Of a DNA stretch of 64,000 nt, positions 1 to 10,560 are shown piece after piece. Under the pieces are notes generated by a model. It worked only from the letters and a program-made list of their open reading frames with translations. It searched no databases and had not been told where the DNA came from. The first letter of the stretch is position 1, and each line of letters begins with the position of its first letter. The stretch is from Lytechinus variegatus (Eukaryota; Echinodermata; Echinoidea; Temnopleuroida; Toxopneustidae), in NCBI RefSeq assembly GCF_018143015.1, contig NC_054751.1, positions 30,395,783-30,459,782 of the forward strand, written 5' to 3'. The position numbers were made by a program, and so were the translations under genes.

Positions 1-1765
1 AGAGATTACCGATACTGTTGTTATAAACACGGGCTTGGAAGATTAGTTTTATTAATTGAAATATGGATGAAATAATAATCCTTCGCTTAAGACACCGGAC
101 GCCCAACTAGCGAGTCGTCTTTATTAGCTTTAGCGTTACCTCCGGTCATCTAATTGTGACTTGCCAGCAATACATAGGTATACGTAATTTATCCACTTCT
201 TGGGGAGCATTAAAGCAAGGGCTTCCGGGCTAAAAATGCTACTGAATTTACATTTATTCAAGCCCATTTCGTTAACTTTCCAAATGAATACGAAAAACTA
301 CAACTAATTCTCATTCAGTTCACCCCCACAAAAAAATTTCCATCTTCATTTTCAACAAACTAAAGAAAATATCAACAAAAGTGCAATTCTTTGATCAAAT
401 GAAAATTATGTTGGAGCAGTGCTGTCAGCTAGACTTTTATCAATTACTTCTCTCAACAGAAAACTCTTTGATGTATTCCTGGCAACGGTGTACAGTTTGA
501 GGGCGCGAAACCTCTTTCAAGCATAGACATTTTTTGCTATTAAAAATCGGGAGACTGCGATGTGATTTGTCAGGACATATTCACGACTTTGCATAGAAAA
601 GAGGCATATTAATATCTTGGATGAATCATAAGTAATAAAGGAAACATAATATATTAAATATGATTTTAAAGTTAAACGTGATGTTACGTTTCGGAACGAG
701 GATGGTATAAAATTGGAGCATTCAGCCTCCCTTGTCTGGTATGCCATACTTTTCTGTATTTTTGTCATTTTTTTTATATAAGAAACTTGAAGAGGATAAA
801 GGTAAAATAAAAAAATACTACAGGCGAGCAGTTGTCAGATAAATCCATTTTTACGGGCGACAGTGATGTGATCAGAATGAATACGGGATTAATTAAAAAA
901 CTGTCTCAGATTTACGAGCGAACATAACTCTTACAAAAGATAACGATGCGAATGGTGAGCCGGGAGAAGGGCTTCTAAAGAACACAAAAGCAGTTGCAAC
1001 AGATTGATTTTTATTTCTGGATGTGACAAATTTTAGGTGTCCGCGATGTCCTTAATCACAAATACATCCTGGGCAATTCAAATCAATTTTCATAATGGGC
1101 GGGGTCGCTATTCAGTCAGGACAAAAGCATCGCGAAGTGAGAAACAACCTTTGTGTCTTCCTAAGCAGTTATGTGCTGCTTTTCTAGCACATTCTTTTCT
1201 CTTACTTCGCAAACGCTCTCTTTCAAGCCATTCAAAGTTCGATAATCTTCACGCGTTTGACGGCGTTTAAGACGATTTAATGGACCCGATTATAACGCGT
1301 TGAGAAGAAAGAAAGCAATTTGCCCCTCTTTTGTGGCGGAAGCCCCCATAAGGGTATCTATTACAGATTAGTGGCGAAATAAATTTCTCGTCTCATTATT
1401 GTCCGACTTGTCCGAAGCCAGCCCGGGAACGCAAGGTGTTAAAATCCGAACATTATTTTCACACCTACACCACCGATATGTTGCGAAAGACAAGAGCAGT
1501 GCCAATTCTTTGCATTTTTAAAGCCCCTCCTATCAAAACGTTGAAAGGACTTTTGATAGAAGTACTACCTTGAAATGTGCGATAGAGCGCTATAGTTCCC
1601 TTTCTCTCTTTATTTCCCTTTATAATAACCATTCCCCTCTCGTTCTTGTATTGTGTATCACCAGTGCGAGTAATACTATTCACTTATATCTCATATATGT
1701 TATTAAATCTTGTTTTTTATTAAAAAGGACAAACTGGTTATGTAACTCTTTCTACTTTCGACGTC
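1..1765. other. No gene recognised
   Basis: Short chance frames only. Somewhat CpG-richer around 840-1400 than the neighbouring sequence; no promoter, exon or repeat I can support. Confidence 0.5.
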
Positions 1766-1976
1766 GTTTTTAAGTCTTTCCAAAGAGGAAAAATGCGAGT
1801 ATATTAAAAATAACACTGCATTATCATCAATTTTTCCTGTCCCCAAAAGGTGTATATTGTTGGATTGCAGGGTTTTTTTGTCTTTCGAAAGAGGAAAAAT
1901 CGTGAGTATACAAAAAATAACACTGCATTATCATCAATTTTCCTGTCCCCAAAAGGCGTATATTGTAGGACTGCAG
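1766..1976. repeat. Two-copy tandem duplication, period 106
   Basis: GTCTTTC(C/G)AAAGAGGAAAAA and the following AACACTGCATTATCATCAAT block occur twice, at about 1774 and 1880, with few differences. Confidence 0.85.
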
Positions 1977-2131
1977 GCTCTACTTCAGCATGTCCAATGT
2001 CCAGGCTGACTCCAAATCATAATGTATCATAACTGATTTGGACCTTTGCTATATACTTTGAAAAAAAAATCGAAATCCACATATTGGTTCAATTCTCATC
2101 CAATTCAATGTAAAAAAATATAAAAAATAAA

Positions 2132-2276
2132 TTACATGTGATTGACTCATCGCATTGACTGACGCATGTACAAACAACCCTCATACAGGAATGGTAAGTA
2201 AAAAAATACATGTGATTGACTCATAGCATTGGTTGACGCATGCACAAAACCCACATACATGAATGGTAAATGCATG
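2132..2276. repeat. Two-copy tandem duplication, period 74
   Basis: TACATGTGATTGACTCAT at 2133 and 2207, each followed by a GACGCATG ... ATGAATGGTAA-like stretch. Confidence 0.8.
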
Positions 2277-4108
2277 CACTTTAAAGAATAATGATCATCA
2301 TCAATCATGATCGTCATCATCATCATGCTCATCAACGACATCAAGCAAAAGAAAAGCACATTCAAAGCATCATTCAATTCTATAAAATATTTATTTCTTA
2401 TTATCCTTTTCTCATATCTAAAATTCATTCTGTACAAAGTGATATTAACAGGTTTTGCTTTTTAGAGAGCAATATCACAACCTTTAGAAGAAATCATTTT
2501 CATCCAAAGTCATGATACATAATATAATTCATTCAATACAATTTGCTTTTAGCCTGATAAGAAATACAATAGTCATCTTGTTTCAACGTAACTATACCAC
2601 TACAGGAAAATATATTGCAAAATAAAAACTAAGAAAATCGGTTAAGGGTGTGTGATAACATTAGATAAAAGGCCGGCTGTAAAAAGTGCACATGTTTATA
2701 GCAGATTATGCCCCTTGAGCTGGATAAAATTGAATTATGATGGACAGTTGTGGCTAATGTTCATCAATGCAACTCCTTCATGTACTGATAATACAGACCA
2801 GTCATTTAATTACCGGTATATTTGCAAGGATACAGACTAACTATTAGCATCTTTATCTGCTATCTCAGACTCTCTGCAGTCCTTTGGATAGGATGTATAA
2901 CTGTTAGCCATTCTTATTTTTCTCTACAATGCACATTCTATATCCTTGCATTTCCCAATATGAAACATTATTTAGATCACTTTTGAAAGCATCTATCGAT
3001 TTTGCCACCAATATACGTCATGTAAATTAAAATAATGACAAAAAGGAAAAAAAATGGAACATAGAAAATTGATTGCCTATAATTCAAAAAAATAATATTG
3101 GTAAAATCAATTGACTAAATGCTGATTAATGAAATGCAATTAGGGTATAAAAATATTTTTCTTTCAACCAATGAAATTATACACCATGTTTACAAAAAAT
3201 GTCAAAATTACTTATACCTCCAGTTAAAAATTACTAGTGTACAAAAGTTACAATATACATGGTCACAATCTAAATCAAACAGATACGTTTAAATAAAACC
3301 AGTTTAGGTGAAAAACTGAACAAAGTGAGGCATCTTAGTTCCTTAATACCACAGTTCAAACCTAAAATTCATGAAATTATATTTCTTGCTGGTAAAGCTA
3401 AAATTAAACAATACATTACACAAGGTATTACATAACTCACAGCATGCATATACGTGTACAAGGTTATCTATATAGTATCGTTGATGATGTGTGTTGATAA
3501 AAATAAAGAGAAATAATGAAAGGATATCTAATGTTTGTAAGTACTGTCATAAATAGCTAAATACAAGAGAAACATCACTTTCTATGATTTTCAACAGAAC
3601 GATTAATAAATTACACCCTCTTATTACTTTTAATACGTACATGACTTCTCACTTAGACCTTACTTTTTAAAAAGGGGGAAGTGCCAACAAATGCCCATTG
3701 ATGCCTTCAGGATGAAAGTGTTTGGAATGAGGCCAAAGTTTCACTGAAAAGGTGCATCTGATTGGTGTGTAGACAAGAGAAAACGTTCATATCAAGAAAT
3801 TTTTTTCCTTCATGGAGCAAAATTTAATTTAAAATAAGAAATGCAAATATTGCAAATAGCAATTTATTATTTTGAAAATTGAATAGGGATCATTTTGGAT
3901 TGAAAATCATTTCCATATATTTCCAGCAAAGGACAGTTAGAATAATAAAATTATGTAAAGGCAGAAACAGTACATTGATGTTTAAAATCAATTTTTTTTT
4001 GTTAGAACGGGCAATAGCAGACCCCATCCATTTTTTTTTAATGCTATAGCCCCATAAAGAAAAGTGGGTATCTTTGTCAGACGGTTAAGTTTAACAATAC
4101 ATCAATCT
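2277..4108. other. AT-rich intergenic DNA, nothing recognised
   Basis: CAT/ATG-rich simple sequence at 2290-2345, otherwise AT-rich with no coding frame or repeat structure visible. Confidence 0.5.
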
Positions 4109-4232
4109 AAGAAATTCAATTAAAAACTGGATATCAACTCACTGTTATGACATTTCGTCTGAAAAAGCCAATTGATATTTGGCGAAACGTCCCAACAGTG
4201 AGTTGATTTTCAGTTTTTTAATTAAATTTCTT
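4109..4232. mobile_element. Small foldback element (MITE-like)
   Basis: Arms of about 39 bases: AAGAAATTCAATTAAAAACT on the left matches the reverse complement of the right end (AATTAAATTTCTT) through AACTCACTGTTA/CAACAGTGAGTT. The centre contains CATTTCGTCTGA and GGCGAAACGTC. Confidence 0.75.
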
Positions 4233-5229
4233 ACAATGATCACAACTGGATAAATGAGAAGAATTTACATCAGTTTAGTACATAGGTGACGGAAGCTTGT
4301 CAATTTTGTTTTCTGCGTCCCCCCTAAAATTTGGGTTGATAACATTTTTTTTTTTTGATTGTCCAATTTCTTACCTGTGTCCATCCCAAAATTTTAAGTG
4401 GACCCCTAATTTTTTGACTTCCTCCGCCAATGGTTTAATAACATCAATTTATTTGGAAAGAGCTTAATGTTTCTCAACAATACATGTTGAGCAGACTAAA
4501 TTCGAATTTACAATAATTAACAAAAATCCATATACATGTCAATTCAAGAATACCTCTTTGAACAATGGTGTCAGGCTGTCAGCCATTATTAAAACGAACT
4601 CTTAAAAAGTCCTTCTTATTCACATAGCCCCTGAAGAAACAATGTGTTGAGTCTTGAGTTACATTTTTTAAATGTTGAATCCTATATCTTTCATAGTTGG
4701 ACTGCCGAAGTGACACGAGTCACAAAAGAATACTAAAAAAATACCTGGGGAAATTTTAGCTATATTCTCAATGAAATATGGTGCAGGCCTAATTAGGATT
4801 ATATCTACTAGTAACTATGTGCTTTAAGCTTGCATAATTCTTGTGGGAAGTCCCCTAATAGCAAGCACACATATCATAATCAAACATAGAATAAGAGTTT
4901 GAATACATATCATTGTTTCCTATTTACAGGTTCATAACATCCTAATCACACAAATAGAGCGATAATATATAAATCTCCATATAGACCTTTCCCATATAGA
5001 ATTTCTTTACAAAGAATTCAAAGTTTTGGCGAAATAATGTTTTGTTAACAAAGAACAAAAAATAGTCACTTGAGAGGAAAAAAAAAAATCTACAATATTT
5101 TCAGAGTAAATGCTGATGAATGCTTCGGGCGAGAAAAAATATTAAGATAAACTAGAATCCAAGATGCATTCGCCTCAATATGATATCACAGCTATAGCCT
5201 ATAATTACGAGTTAATCAACTAAAAACGA

Positions 5230-5808
5230 TTAAAGAATGAAACCTTTAGAACAAGATAGCTTGTGTAAAAACAGAAAAATCAAAGAAACAGATTAAAAAA
5301 AGTTTAAGAAAAATCGGACAAATGAAAAGGTTATGAGCATTTGTATATTGCGATCACTAATGCTAAGGAGATCCTCATATTGGCAATGCGACAAGCTGTG
5401 TCACTTCTGAACAACTCTCCCCATTACATTGGTATTTATTTCACTTAAATTGCCTATTTTATCACATCTGTCAGTAGATCATGTATTCTTTCTATAGGAG
5501 GGCATGTAATACAGATTTTTAAATACATCATGGATAAAGAGCTTGTATCACCATAAGAAAAAGCAAAAAAGAGACATATTGGGGGTATTTTATAGTCCAT
5601 CAAAGGGAAAGTTGTTCACTAGTGACATCACACATCCTTGTCGCATTGCCAATGGGAGGATCTTCATAGCATAGTGATTGCAATATTCAAATGCTCATAA
5701 CTTTCTTATTGTTTGTCCGATTTTTCTCAAACTTTCGTTGATCTGTTTCTTTGATGTTTCTGTTTCGGCTCAAGCCTACTTATTCCAAAGGTTTCGTTCC
5801 CCTTTAAA
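5230..5808. mobile_element. Foldback element with about 200-base inverted arms
   Basis: The left arm (TTAAAG-ATGAAACCTTTAGAA, AAAAATCGGACAAATGAAAA) is inverted at the right (TTGTCCGATTTTTCTCAAAC, CCAAAGGTTTCGTTCCCCTTTAA). The AATGCGACAAG block near 5385 pairs with CTTGTCGCATTGCC at 5639. AAAGG ends resemble those of the elements at 61-62 kb. Confidence 0.75.
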
Positions 5809-5986
5809 TACTGATATATGCAGCATTAGCAATGGGCATTTCAGTATCATTCTCATTTTGTCCAAATTAAATGAATCTCTTAACCCACTTTTAACATTCT
5901 ACAACATTTCAAGTTACGCCTGCAAGTACATGGATTGGGTAGGGGATTACATAAGCAGTACACTTCATTTCACCTCCATATAACCT

Positions 5987-6161
5987 GTGGCAGATAAAGA
6001 TCTAAAATTAGAGGGGGCACAAAAAGGAAATTATAAAATAAAGGAGGCGCAAATGACAATTGTTTACATCTATTAATATGAATTTTCAATGGATGATTAT
6101 CAAAACATAGAGGGGGGGGGCACACATTCCTTGTCCCCCCCCTCCTGGCTGGATCTGCCAC
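5987..6161. mobile_element. Short MITE with GTGGCAGAT termini
   Basis: GTGGCAGAT at the left and ATCTGCCAC at the right, purine-rich G-run interior and C-run right end. Resembles the elements at 46.3, 48.2 and 52.0 kb in design. Confidence 0.6.
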
Positions 6162-6727
6162 TGATAGCCTATATTTCCACAATTATGACTGTAGGATGCT
6201 TCAAGCAAGATGTATATATGGGCAGTAGAACAGAAAGGCAGGTCACCAATCAAAATTATAATTTTGGAAAACGAGGATGGCAGCGGGAAACATGCATTTA
6301 TCTTATTAATCTTAAATAATGAAGTGGTATCAACACCCCAATTTCTTAAAGATGACTTCAGCTCCCACCTCCTCCTCATCACCACCACCACTACAACCAT
6401 CCATGGATTCCTTTTCTTCATCCTTCTCTGAAATAAATGTTCACCTTTCAAGATTCCTATGTACAAAGTGTCCGCATTTCTGTACACATTTGCTATAAAT
6501 CTGGCCCCTCGCCCAAACTTGCTTTCTGAATTCTCCCTCCCACATCTGCTTCCGATCAAAATACACTTATTCATCTCATTCAAGTTTTATCTCCACGGAA
6601 ACTACATAAAACATAAATCTCCTCCGAAGAGACAAAATCTTTACGTGGTAGGGAGATAAAAGAATGATATCATGACACATCAATAAAACAATACATCAAG
6701 AAGAATCTAAGGTTGTACTATAGGTTT

Positions 6728-7102
6728 TCAAGGTATCAAGAAAATTTGATTAAGCTCTTCGATCCATTTCACAGTAACTTTAGGGACAAATGCAGTGGAA
6801 CGTTCCCAAGGTACGCTTTCCTTCCGTTCGCAGTAGCAACATCTGGAAGCTGCTGGATGATGATGATAGACCGTTGCGAACAATTGAAGCAATAGGCAGT
6901 GGGGTATAGTTCTCCCTGGGAATTCAAAACCGTACTTGTCCATCTGGCCCCCTTTGATGGAAACCAATTTCCCACAAAGCACTGAAGTATCTTCAGTTGA
7001 AGATCACTTCCTTGCCAAGTTTCCTCTGACAATCTCCAAGGAGAACCTTTCAGGAAGAACACACTGTGAGATAATCTCCTGGATCAGTTCAACAGCAAGC
7101 AT
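6728..7102 (-). pseudogene. Unrecognised 125-codon frame with one in-frame TGA
   Basis: From ATG at 7102 the minus strand reads MLAVELIQEIISQCVLPERF and on to NLARK, meets TGA at 7006-7004 (codon 33), then stays open for about 90 codons (VSIKGGQMDKYGFEFPGRTI; CCYCERKESVPWERSTAF) to a stop at 6728. Base composition is more coding-like than the flanks. It abuts a SINE and lies 3.2 kb downstream of CLINT1 on the same strand. I do not recognise the protein. It could be a degraded exon or retrocopy, or a chance frame. Confidence 0.22.
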
Positions 7103-7140
7103 CCTAGATCACCTCTTGCATTCAGTGCCACACTATCCTA

Positions 7141-7432
7141 GTCCCGGTTGGATTGGAGCATTGTGGCCCAGTGGATTAGTCTCCAACAGAGGATCATGGG
7201 ATCAAATCCCAGCCGTGGCGTAGTTTCCTTCAGCACGAAATCTATCCACATTGTGCTGCACTCAATCCCAGGTGAGCTGAATGGGTACCTGGCAGGAATT
7301 CATTCCTTGAAATGCACTGAGCGATTGAAGGCTGCTTGAGCTACAGTCGGGGGTAATAATTATCCATGTCCTTTGGAAGCGCATAGAGACGTTATTCATA
7401 AGGTTTTATGCGCTATACAAGAACTGACTATT
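7141..7432 (+). mobile_element. tRNA-derived SINE with LINE-like 3' tail
   Basis: Pol III A box in TGGCCCAGTGGATTAGTCT and B box in GGATCAAATCC, as in tRNA-type SINEs. The body (TTTCCTTCAGCACGAAAT...) recurs at 29.9-30.1 kb. The 3' end has a GCGCATA ... TATGCGC stem followed by TATACAAG and AT-rich bases, resembling the 3' end of the LINE in this window. Confidence 0.8.
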
Positions 7433-7605
7433 AATATATTGGTTCAAGAAGCATCAAGACAAGAGTTCTTTATGTACAAAGCAGTTTCAATCCATAAACA
7501 CACAGGTAAAGCTGTCAAAGTTTAATCCCTTGGGACAACGAAAATACAATCAACTTGGGTGAAATTTGACAAAATGATGCAAATAATGCATGTTTTTTAT
7601 ATTCT

Positions 7606-7738
7606 GGGTTCCGTGTCACAAAGGTTAGCGATTAATTGTACGCTTGATTTTCAGGACCAATTGTAAATTGTAGTCAATGCAATCAATTGTTAAAAAATAT
7701 TTTATGATGATCGCTAAGCTTTTTGTTACGGGGCCCCT
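7606..7738. mobile_element. MITE, family A copy 1
   Basis: GGGTTCCGTGTCACAAAGGTTAGCG on the left pairs with CGCTAAGCTTTTTGTTACGGGGCCCC on the right; the interior GATTTTCAGGACCAATTG matches the copy at 9138. Confidence 0.75.
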
Positions 7739-8819
7739 GGTCTGAAAAATGCTTGGACTTTCGTGATTGTTTGACCTTCTTTTACAGTGGGCATTCTTAG
7801 GTAGGCATCAATATGTATGCATATATTGCATCATACTTCATAAATGTTAATTCCAATAATTGTTTAGTTGTATGATTCACATGTTTATGCCTGCCATACA
7901 TATCTTAACGTCCTCGCTTTAACATCATCATTCAACAGTGCATAGGGTGCCAGAGATGTAATAAGTCAATTAAACCTCGCTTCTTGGATAAGAAACCCTC
8001 AAAATGTTTCAAAATAGAAAACATATGAATAAGGTAAGGACAGCAAAAAAAAACTGATTTCATCTCTTTTAGTGCAATAAAGGAGTGAAAGTTCAAGGTT
8101 GTCGCATGTGAGAAGAAAGATCGATCCATTTTCGAAATCAGAATAGAGATTATCAACAACAGTATCATGACCTTTAGTGTCTTGCGTACACAGACATGTA
8201 CATACATTGGCACTTGGAATCAGAGCTATCAGCATGGCATCAGCATATTGATACTGATAAGTATGCATTTTGCCTTTATGTAAGTGCTACATCGATAACT
8301 GAACAAAAGACGTTTCTTAAAAAACATTTCCCACATGCACACACACACAACTAAAACAGCAATACTGATTTTTAAGAACATCCTCTTCCTTCCCTCTCTA
8401 ATACTCCTTTTCTTCTTCTTGCTAATATCGAAAGACTAATTATCCATAAATTATACCATCTGAATTTGAAGGAAGGTATCTATCTTGCTCTCTGCAACTT
8501 CCATTTATAAGCAAGACTAAACTATACTCATGGGCACCAAATGAATGATTGCAACTTTGTCAAATATGGAATGTCATTTCTTTTCTTTGCAATCAATCAA
8601 GGTCTGCCACATCAGAAACATCTTTTCAATTAAAATATTCATGCATCTTTCTGAATCTTAGGTTTATGTTAAAATGTTTACAAATTTCAACTACAGCGGA
8701 CACAATAGTAACATTTTCACTTCACGATTCACAATGATTCATATTTTTTCAATGCCCAAACACTTTAAGTCACTGTAATGTCAGATTTGCAGAACATGCT
8801 TTTTCTAGTGGTCACTGTC

Positions 8820-8970
8820 CAGGGGCCCTGTTTCATAAAACTTGTTATAATAACAAATATGCAATAACAGTTAAAAGCTACTGAAATCATCCAATATGAT
8901 TGGCTGATAGTAAACTTGGTAAAGAAATTGTGTATTTGTTATTGTAACCCGTGGTTACGAAACAGGACCC
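8820..8970. mobile_element. MITE with GGGGCCCTGTTTCATAAA / TTACGAAACAGGACCC ends
   Basis: Inverted ends plus an internal CTACTGAAATCATCCAATAT / GATTGGCTGAT segment shared with the elements at 28.4, 28.9 and 30.6 kb. Confidence 0.65.
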
Positions 8971-9137
8971 AGAAATGTCTTCTGAACAGGAACTTCTGGA
9001 ATAATTCTTTTCAGCAGAACGATCCTGTTTGGCATCTGTTCATAAAAAATTGCCAGTAATCATGCAAACAACCTGGAGAAAAAAACATCACAGTGATTCA
9101 CACAGAACAAGGCACTGATTGAAGAGTGATTTCACCT

Positions 9138-9271
9138 GGGTCTTGTAACACAAAGGTTAGCGATTACAATGGTACACTTGATTTTCACGATCGATTATAT
9201 ATTGGAAGTCAATGCAATCAATCGTTGAAAAGTATTCTCTGATAATTGCTAAGCTTTGTGTTAAGGACCCC
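9138..9271. mobile_element. MITE, family A copy 2
   Basis: Same termini and interior as 7606-7738 (ACAAAGGTTAGCGATTA ... TTGCTAAGCTTTGTGTTAAGG), same orientation. Confidence 0.75.
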
Positions 9272-9274
9272 TGA

Positions 9275-10255
9275 ATAAAATGAGCTGGTGGTATATGTCC
9301 AATGTTTATGAGAATCATAGAATTCAGTAATTAAAATATATATTGATTTCATATCTCTTTTCAACAGAATTCCACAGAATAAATATCGATCCACCTAAAA
9401 ACGCTTACATGCCTGTATGTGCAGCGCATTACACTTCCACACTTGCAACAGAATTCTCTTTCACTAATCCGGCCATCCCCTTTAAACAGGGACAAAAACC
9501 AGACTTAAAAAGCTTTGGACTACTGACCGACTAGTCGACTACACACATTAATTTGATTGCCAGCAGAAGACACAACATACATCGAGACATGAAGACTTTC
9601 CCCAAATATTTCATAGCAATCAATTTCCAAGGACATAAGAAATTGACGCTCTATCTTTGGATTAATACAGTCTACTTTTATCACACGATTGACAAAATGA
9701 CGTCTTCCTGAGTTGGTGTAGGGATTCCTTGACTCAATTCAATTGATACTTTCAGAAATTTACGGACTTCACACATTTACTTAAATTTATCATGAAATTC
9801 ATTCCCTAGTAGTCAACTCAATCTACTTCCTTCTTATTATAATCTATTAGAAATTACCCATGTTTAAAATTGCATTTACTGTAATCTAGCCATGCAAATA
9901 CATCATAACTCTCTAGATTTGTGTTGTAAGATGAACAACTGCCTACCACCTTATACAATGTTCTACCAGTATGATGTTGTCCAACTACTGACTACATCTT
10001 CCGGTTTCAGCAACCACATCTGTGGCATTCATTCTACATGCCAGATCCAATCATGAAGGGAGTGTTGATTCTTAACCCATCGCCAAGTGAAACCGAGTCG
10101 GTCCTGTACGAAAGCCTATGGGAATTACACAATTCAGTAGTCAATGGGTTAGAGTAAGACACCGGTTTCTCCCCTCGGCTCAGTAACGGATGTCACGTAG
10201 GAAGATAGTGCTGTACTTTTTCAGTTCAAGGTTCGAGTGATCAAGGCGCCGGTAC
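9275..10255 (-). other. CLINT1: CLINT1 3' UTR region, end not determined
   Basis: The sequence 3' of the TGA at 10256 has no coding signal and no repeat I recognise before the MITE at 9138-9271. I see no AATAAA on the minus strand close to the stop, so the UTR is either long or uses a variant signal. Confidence 0.35.
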
Positions 10256-10560
10256 TCACTTGGCACCGTAGGCGCCGTATTGCATGCCCATGCCACCACC
10301 GCCGCCCATCTGGTTCATACCGCCGGCCATGCCCATCGGTGCCTGTCCCATCATCATGGGTGGCTGCTGTGGTCTCATGCCACCCATGTTGCCCTGCATG
10401 GTACCGCTTGGCATTGACGGTTGTCCCATGGGGGAACCGAGGTTCATCTGGGACATACCGCCCATCATGCCAGCCATCTGGGGGTTGGGCGATGGCTGGG
10501 CAGGGGACATTGTACTGCTCATGTAGTTTGGTTGCCCACCGGGTGACATTACTACACCCG
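10256..10560 (-). CDS. CLINT1: CLINT1 exon 13 (terminal, Met/Gly-rich)
   Basis: TTTCAG acceptor, first codon completed to Thr, then [13 protein letters not shown] and a Met/Gly/Gln/Pro-rich tail ending QYGAYGAK and TGA at 10256. Analogous to the Met-rich end of vertebrate CLINT1. Confidence 0.92.

Noticed and set aside
6086..6583. 165-codon frame on the minus strand
   Set aside because: It runs through a MITE with G-runs and low-complexity ACC/CAT sequence; composition does not look coding and no domain is recognisable.
7148..7230. tRNA gene
   Set aside because: A and B boxes are present but the sequence does not fold as a full tRNA and continues into a SINE body with a second copy elsewhere in the window.
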